From: Phycisphaerales bacterium UBA3190
Lineage (GTDB): Bacteria > Planctomycetota > Phycisphaerae > Phycisphaerales > UBA1924
Assembly: GCA_002364005.1 (NCBI GenBank)
Contig: DEXG01000030.1
Span: forward strand, 21,106-85,105
DNA length: 64,000 bases
Direction: 5' to 3'
The notes beneath the pieces are model-generated. The model searched no databases. It worked only from the letters and a program-made list of their open reading frames with translations, and was not told the DNA's origin. Position numbers and translations under genes: made by a program. Shown here one piece after another: positions 60,189 through 64,000 of the stretch; the first letter of the stretch is position 1; each line of letters begins with the position of its first letter.

Positions 60189-61448
60189 TTAGATCGGTTC
60201 GGGGACTTCGGCTTGTTCGATTTCCTCGGGGCTGATCTTCTTTGTGTGCTTGAACAGCAGGACGAAGATGATCAGGACGACGAGGGCGAACACGGCGGGG
60301 TAGGTCCACAGGGTCTTCCAGTCGACGACGCCTGCGTCATCCTTCTGCATCGCAAAGACGCGGCCCATGAGCTGGGCACCGATGAGCATCCCGAGCCCTT
60401 GGGTGAGGAGCACAAAGAAGCCCTGGGCCTGGCCTCGGATCTTCGGCCCGGATTCGTTGTCGACATAGATCTGTCCGGTGACGAAGAAGAAGTCGTAGCA
60501 GATGCCGTGCAACGCGATGCCTGAGATGATCATCCATGCGATCTGGTCGTTGGCCGCGCCGGCGAAGAGTGCGTACCGCACAACCCACGCGAGCATGCCG
60601 ACGGCGAGCATCCATTTGACACCCAAGCGGATGAAGAAGAACGGCATGACGAGCATGAAGAAGATCTCGGACATCTGCCCGAAGGACATGGTCTGGGCGA
60701 TTTTCTCGATGCCCATCTCGCCGACGAATGTGCCCGCGTAGGCGTAGTAGGCCGAGAGCGGGATGCAGACGAGGAAGGAACAGACACAGAAGACCGCGAA
60801 CGAGCGTTTCTTGAGCAGCACCAGCGAGTCGAGCCCGAGCGCGTCGTTGATCGAGAAGGGCTTGCCCTTGCTGGGGGCGGGTGTGTGGGGCAGGAAGAAG
60901 CTGAATATGCCCAGGGCGAGGGCTGACCCGCCGGCAAGGTAGAACATGTTGGCGGATGTGTCGTAGCCCAACTGGGAGATCACGAGGTTGGCGACGATCC
61001 AGCCGATGGTCCCGAAGACCCGGATCATCGGGAACTGCTTCTCGGAGTTGGTCATGTTGTGCATGGCCAGCGAGCTGGTGAGTCCCAGCGTGGGCATGTA
61101 GCAGAGCATGTGTGCCAGGATGGCGACAATGAAGAGGTTCTCTGACTGCTGGGCGGCCATGGGTGCCAGGCAGAGGAAGATGCCCCCGAGCATGTGCATC
61201 GAGGCGAGGACGCGTTCGCTGGAGAAGAAGCGGTCGGCGATCATGCCCAGGAAGAACGGCGAGATGATCGCGGCGATCGGGCCGACGGTGTAGGCCATGG
61301 CGATCTTGCCGTCCATGCCGTTGGCGTTCATGTAGGGGCCCATCGTGACATACCACGCGCCCCAGACGAAGAACTGGAGGAACATCATCACGGAGAGTTG
61401 GGTGAAAACTACGCCGCCGAACCGGTGCTGGGGTTGCTGATCTGTCAT
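60189..61448 (-). CDS. MFS permease, nucleoside:H+ symporter-like
   Basis: The 419-residue protein has about 12 membrane helices. The start FTQLSVMMFLQFFVWGAWYVTMG and SPFFLGMIADRFFSSERVLA resemble the NupG/XapB nucleoside-symporter branch of the major facilitator superfamily, a group that planctomycetes often place beside sugar catabolic genes. The ATG has an AGGA site. It is divergent from an isomerase gene; the 89-nt gap holds a GAAAGC palindrome. A sugar or nucleoside-like substrate is likely. Confidence 0.8.
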   Translation of the reverse strand: MTDQQPQHRFGGVVFTQLSVMMFLQFFVWGAWYVTMGPYMNANGMDGKIAMAYTVGPIAAIISPFFLGMIADRFFSSERVLASMHMLGGIFLCLAPMAAQQSENLFIVAILAHMLCYMPTLGLTSSLAMHNMTNSEKQFPMIRVFGTIGWIVANLVISQLGYDTSANMFYLAGGSALALGIFSFFLPHTPAPSKGKPFSINDALGLDSLVLLKKRSFAVFCVCSFLVCIPLSAYYAYAGTFVGEMGIEKIAQTMSFGQMSEIFFMLVMPFFFIRLGVKWMLAVGMLAWVVRYALFAGAANDQIAWMIISGIALHGICYDFFFVTGQIYVDNESGPKIRGQAQGFFVLLTQGLGMLIGAQLMGRVFAMQKDDAGVVDWKTLWTYPAVFALVVLIIFVLLFKHTKKISPEEIEQAEVPEPI

Positions 61449-61500
61449 CGTTGTGTATCCTGCTTGTGCGTACACTGAATCGTGTGTGCAGAGCGTACCA

Positions 61501-61516
61501 GAAAGCGGTTGCTTTC
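61501..61516. promoter_or_regulatory. LacI-family-type operator
   Basis: GAAAGC-GGTT-GCTTTC is a perfect 6-bp inverted repeat between the divergent permease and isomerase genes. It resembles LacI/GalR-family operators (catabolite-responsive-element-like) and is 22 nt before the isomerase ATG. Confidence 0.6.
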
Positions 61517-61537
61517 GCGAGCGATGGAGATTTGCCG

Positions 61538-62542
61538 ATGCCACGACCAGTTACGATGTTCACCGGGCAATGGGCGGACATGCCCCTGCGTGAGCTGGCT
61601 CGCAAGGCCAGCGAATGGGGCTATGACGGCCTGGAACTGGCCTGCTGGGGCGATCATTTCGAGGTCGATCGGGCGCTGAGCGAGGACGGGTACTGCCAGC
61701 GGCAGCTTGATCTGCTGGGCGAGTTCGGGCTCGGGTGCTTTGCGATCTCCAACCACCTTGTGGGGCAAGCCGTCAGCGACCCGATCGACGAGCGCCATAA
61801 GGCCATCGTGCCGGAACGCATCTGGGGCGACGGCAGCGAGGCGGGGGTGCAGCAGCGGGCGGCGCAGGAGATGATCGACACCGCCCATGCCGCCCAGAAG
61901 CTGGGCGTGGGGGTGGTCAACGGGTTCACCGGCTCACCGATCTGGCACAAGCTGTACTTCTTCCCGCCGACGAGCAACGAGGATATCGAACGGGGATACC
62001 AGCGATTCGCCGAGCAGTGGAAGCCGATCTTCGATGCGTATCAGGCGGCTGGGATTGGCTTTGCTCTGGAGGTCCACCCGACGGAGATCGCCTACGACAT
62101 CGTGACCTTCGAGCACGCGCTCGATGCGCTCGATCATCACCCCGCGTTCGGGATCAACTTCGACCCGTCGCACCTGATCTGGCAGGGGCTCGATCCGGTG
62201 AAGCTCATCAACGCGTTCCCTGAACGCATCTTCCATGTCCATGTCAAGGACGCCGCGACCACGCTCGATGGCACCAACTCGATCCTCGGCGGGCATCTGG
62301 GCTTTGGCGATCACCGACGCGGCTGGGACTTCCGCTCCCCGGGGCATGGTGATGTCGACTTCGGCGGCATCATTCGGGCGCTCAACCGCATTGGGTACGA
62401 GGGGCCGCTGAGTGTCGAGTGGGAGGACAGCGCGATGGACCGCGAGCACGGGGCCGAGGAGGCGTGTGCGTTTGTCCATTCGATCGACTTCCCCGCCTCG
62501 GGGCGTGCGTTCGACGCTGCGTTTGATAAGGAAGACCAGTGA
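61538..62542 (+). CDS. Sugar phosphate isomerase/epimerase (xylose-isomerase-like)
   Basis: The 334-residue cytoplasmic TIM barrel has GFALEVHPTEIAYD (Glu/His), FGINFDPSHLIWQGLDP (Asp/His), FHVHVKDA (His) and LSVEWEDS (Glu) metal ligands, and a WDFRSPGHGDVDF loop. A GGAGA site lies 7 nt before the ATG at 61538. It overlaps the next Gfo/Idh gene at the stop/start codon (TGATG), and the LacI-type operator lies just upstream. Confidence 0.85.
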   Translation: MPRPVTMFTGQWADMPLRELARKASEWGYDGLELACWGDHFEVDRALSEDGYCQRQLDLLGEFGLGCFAISNHLVGQAVSDPIDERHKAIVPERIWGDGSEAGVQQRAAQEMIDTAHAAQKLGVGVVNGFTGSPIWHKLYFFPPTSNEDIERGYQRFAEQWKPIFDAYQAAGIGFALEVHPTEIAYDIVTFEHALDALDHHPAFGINFDPSHLIWQGLDPVKLINAFPERIFHVHVKDAATTLDGTNSILGGHLGFGDHRRGWDFRSPGHGDVDFGGIIRALNRIGYEGPLSVEWEDSAMDREHGAEEACAFVHSIDFPASGRAFDAAFDKEDQ

Positions 62543-63687
62543 TGGCAGACCGGCTCACATACGCGATGATCGGCGGCGGCATCGGTGCCTTCATCGGCGA
62601 GGTCCACCGCCGGGCGGTCTCGCTCGATGATCGGGCGACGCTGGTCGCAGGGGCGCTGTCATCGACACCCGAGAAATCGAAGCAGAGCGCCGAGCAGCTC
62701 GGGCTTGATCCCGAACGCAGCTACGGGCGTTATCAGGAACTCTTTGAGCAAGAATCGAAGCGCGACGATCGCGTGGACTTTGTCAGCATCGTGACGCCCA
62801 ATGACACGCACTATCCGATTGCCAAGATGGCACTCGAGCACGGGTTCCATGTGGTGCTCGACAAGCCAGCGACGCACACGAGCGAGCAGGCGGCTGAGTT
62901 GGCCCGGCTCGCGGAGTCCAAGGGGCTGGTCTGCTGTGTAACCTACAACTACACGGGCTATCCCATGGTGCGTCAGGCGCGGGCGATGATCGAGGAGGGG
63001 ACGTTCGGGGCGATCCGAAAGGTCTACGCGGAGTATCACCAGGGATGGCTGGCGAATGATCTTGAGGCATCGGGGCAGAAGCAGGCCGCGTGGCGGGTTG
63101 ATCCCAAGCGGGCCGGGCTCGGTGGGGCGCTGGGCGATATTGGAACGCATGCGGAAAATCTGGTCGCGTTCGTAACGGGGCTGGAGATCGAATCGCTGCA
63201 TGCCAGTCTCAACGCGTTCGTTCCCGGGCGTGCGCTCGACGACGACGCGAGCGTGCTGATGCGGTTTGCAGGCGGGGCCCACGGCGTGCTGACCGCCTCG
63301 CAGGTCTGCATCGGCGAGGGCAACGGGCTGACGCTGCGTGTGCACGGCGACAAGGGCTCGCTCTGGTGGCGGCAGGAGACACCCGACGAGTTGCGTGTGG
63401 CGCTGCACGATCAGAATCCGGTGATTTACAGCCGTGGCGGACCTGATCTGCACGAAGACGCCGAGGTATCCGCTCGCATCCCGCAGGGGCACCCCGAGGG
63501 GTACCTTGAAGCGTTCGCGAACATCTACAAGGGCGCGATCGACGCGATCATCGCGCATCGCGACGGCTCGGCACCCTCACGCATGGCGCAGCTCATTCCC
63601 ACGATCAATGATGGGATGAGGGGTGTTCGGTTCGTCGAGCGTTGTGTCCAGAGCGCAAAGAAAAACGCCCAAGTCGATTGGGCGTAA
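62542..63687 (+). CDS. Cytoplasmic Gfo/Idh/MocA oxidoreductase
   Basis: The 381-residue protein starts ADRLTYAMIGGGIGAFIGEVHR (cofactor-binding glycines), has the DKP version of the EKP motif in HVVLDKPATH and GGALGDIGTHAENLVAFVTG with catalytic-type Asp and His. It forms a coupled pair with the isomerase upstream, mirroring the pair at 58318-60182. The start could be GTG at 62539 or ATG at 62542. The last codons also form the terminator hairpin of the opposing gene. Confidence 0.85.
   Translation: MADRLTYAMIGGGIGAFIGEVHRRAVSLDDRATLVAGALSSTPEKSKQSAEQLGLDPERSYGRYQELFEQESKRDDRVDFVSIVTPNDTHYPIAKMALEHGFHVVLDKPATHTSEQAAELARLAESKGLVCCVTYNYTGYPMVRQARAMIEEGTFGAIRKVYAEYHQGWLANDLEASGQKQAAWRVDPKRAGLGGALGDIGTHAENLVAFVTGLEIESLHASLNAFVPGRALDDDASVLMRFAGGAHGVLTASQVCIGEGNGLTLRVHGDKGSLWWRQETPDELRVALHDQNPVIYSRGGPDLHEDAEVSARIPQGHPEGYLEAFANIYKGAIDAIIAHRDGSAPSRMAQLIPTINDGMRGVRFVERCVQSAKKNAQVDWA
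63661..63683 (-). terminator. Terminator of the DUF1080 gene, inside the opposing CDS end
   Basis: On the minus strand GCCCAA-TCGAC-TTGGGC is followed by GTTTTTCTTT. It lies within the last nine codons of the convergent Gfo/Idh gene, about 29 nt after the DUF1080 stop. Confidence 0.85.
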
Positions 63688-63711
63688 TCAGGGGTTGTGT
63701 GCTCGGTTCGA

Positions 63712-64000
63712 TCAATCGAGCGGGAGCACGCGGTAGTCGCGGAACTCGATGACATTGCCCTCGTGATGTCCCTGCACGGCCAGGTGCCCGTCGTTGAACT
63801 GGTTGAGTTCGGTATCGACGAAGCGGACGCCGTTGATCCATGTTCGGATCCGATTCCCCTCCGCGCGGATGCGGTAGTCGAACCATTCATTGTCTTTGGT
63901 GATCGGGCCGTGCTGCGCGGGACCGATGCTCGGCCACGCGGCGTTGTAGATGCAGCCGGTGTAGTTCTTGGGGTCGTGCTGGTCGATCTGGGCCTCGTAG
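63712..64000 (-). CDS. DUF1080 (3-keto-glycoside hydrolase-like) protein, C-terminal part
   Basis: About 96 codons are visible; the gene continues past the right edge. The readable C-terminus has YEAQIDQHDPKNYTGCIYNA, DNEWFDYRIRAEGNRIRTW, INGVRFVDTE and GHHEGNVIEFRDYRVLPLD before the stop, the characteristic end of the DUF1080/LamG-like domain. Proteins of this family are now known to hydrolyse 3-keto-disaccharides or glycosides in some bacteria. It is convergent with the Gfo/Idh gene and fits the Gfo/Idh-isomerase cluster. Confidence 0.85.
   Translation of the reverse strand, partial: YEAQIDQHDPKNYTGCIYNAAWPSIGPAQHGPITKDNEWFDYRIRAEGNRIRTWINGVRFVDTELNQFNDGHLAVQGHHEGNVIEFRDYRVLPLD

Noticed and set aside
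1..64000. Mobile element, prophage or genomic island borders
   Set aside because: No transposase, integrase, tRNA or flanking direct repeats were seen, and base composition looks even across the window.

Overview
The window is about 64 kb of dense, GC-rich bacterial chromosome. It most likely comes from a planctomycete of the class Phycisphaerae. The evidence is a set of secreted proteins ending in short dockerin-like repeats of the type LNFFDVSxFL with a terminal Gly-Cys, an isolated prepilin-like protein with an FTLIE cleavage motif, an ECF sigma factor coupled to a Ser/Thr kinase with TPR repeats, and many Tat-exported Gfo/Idh oxidoreductases beside DUF1080 and xylose-isomerase-like genes. 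I see no rRNA, tRNA, IS element, phage gene or CRISPR array.

Layout. (1) 1-5438, minus strand: a histidine operon, promoter > His-rich leader peptide > terminator > hisG-hisC-hisB-hisH-hisF-[hisA-hisI-hisE fusion]-hisD (hisD runs off the left edge). All junctions overlap by 1-7 nt. The leader looks like a classical ribosome-mediated attenuator. (2) 5464-15768: an ABC-F ATPase, a secreted beta-helix protein with heptapeptide repeats, an ECF sigma/kinase pair and a CehA-type metallohydrolase. (3) 15.9-36.8 kb: an organic-phosphorus island. It holds a PbfA-like enzyme, a secreted PLC-like protein, two secreted purple-acid-phosphatase-like proteins, a secreted alkaline-phosphatase-superfamily protein, PhnCDE behind a Pho-box-like repeat, a FAD amine oxidase, a phosphonatase-like HAD hydrolase and an RpiR regulator. 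Embedded in it are secreted proteins sharing an approximately 200-residue module that I do not recognise.

(4) 36.9-42.2 kb: a radical-SAM aminomutase homologue, both subunits of a 3-oxoacid CoA-transferase, a class III (beta-)transaminase and a convergent PcaF-like thiolase. Together they could convert an alpha-amino acid through its beta-isomer and a 3-oxoacid to acetyl-CoA plus a shorter acyl-CoA. (5) 42.3-52.9 kb: six overlapping minus-strand genes (B12-type radical SAM, a double methyltransferase, a Rossmann protein, three glycosyltransferase-like proteins) plus a divergent GT2, probably for a surface or exported glycan. (6) 52.9-64 kb: sugar isomerase/epimerase genes, four Gfo/Idh oxidoreductases, an MFS permease, ApbE, a CxxCH protein and a partial DUF1080 gene, which looks like a glycoside catabolism region using keto-sugar chemistry. 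Two palindromic operators lie in its divergent promoters.

Regulation. Several genes have a -10-like hexamer only 5-7 nt before the start codon and no ribosome-binding site, which suggests leaderless mRNAs; others have clear AGGA/GGAG sites. Family assignments rest on recognised motifs and remembered families; no search was run.
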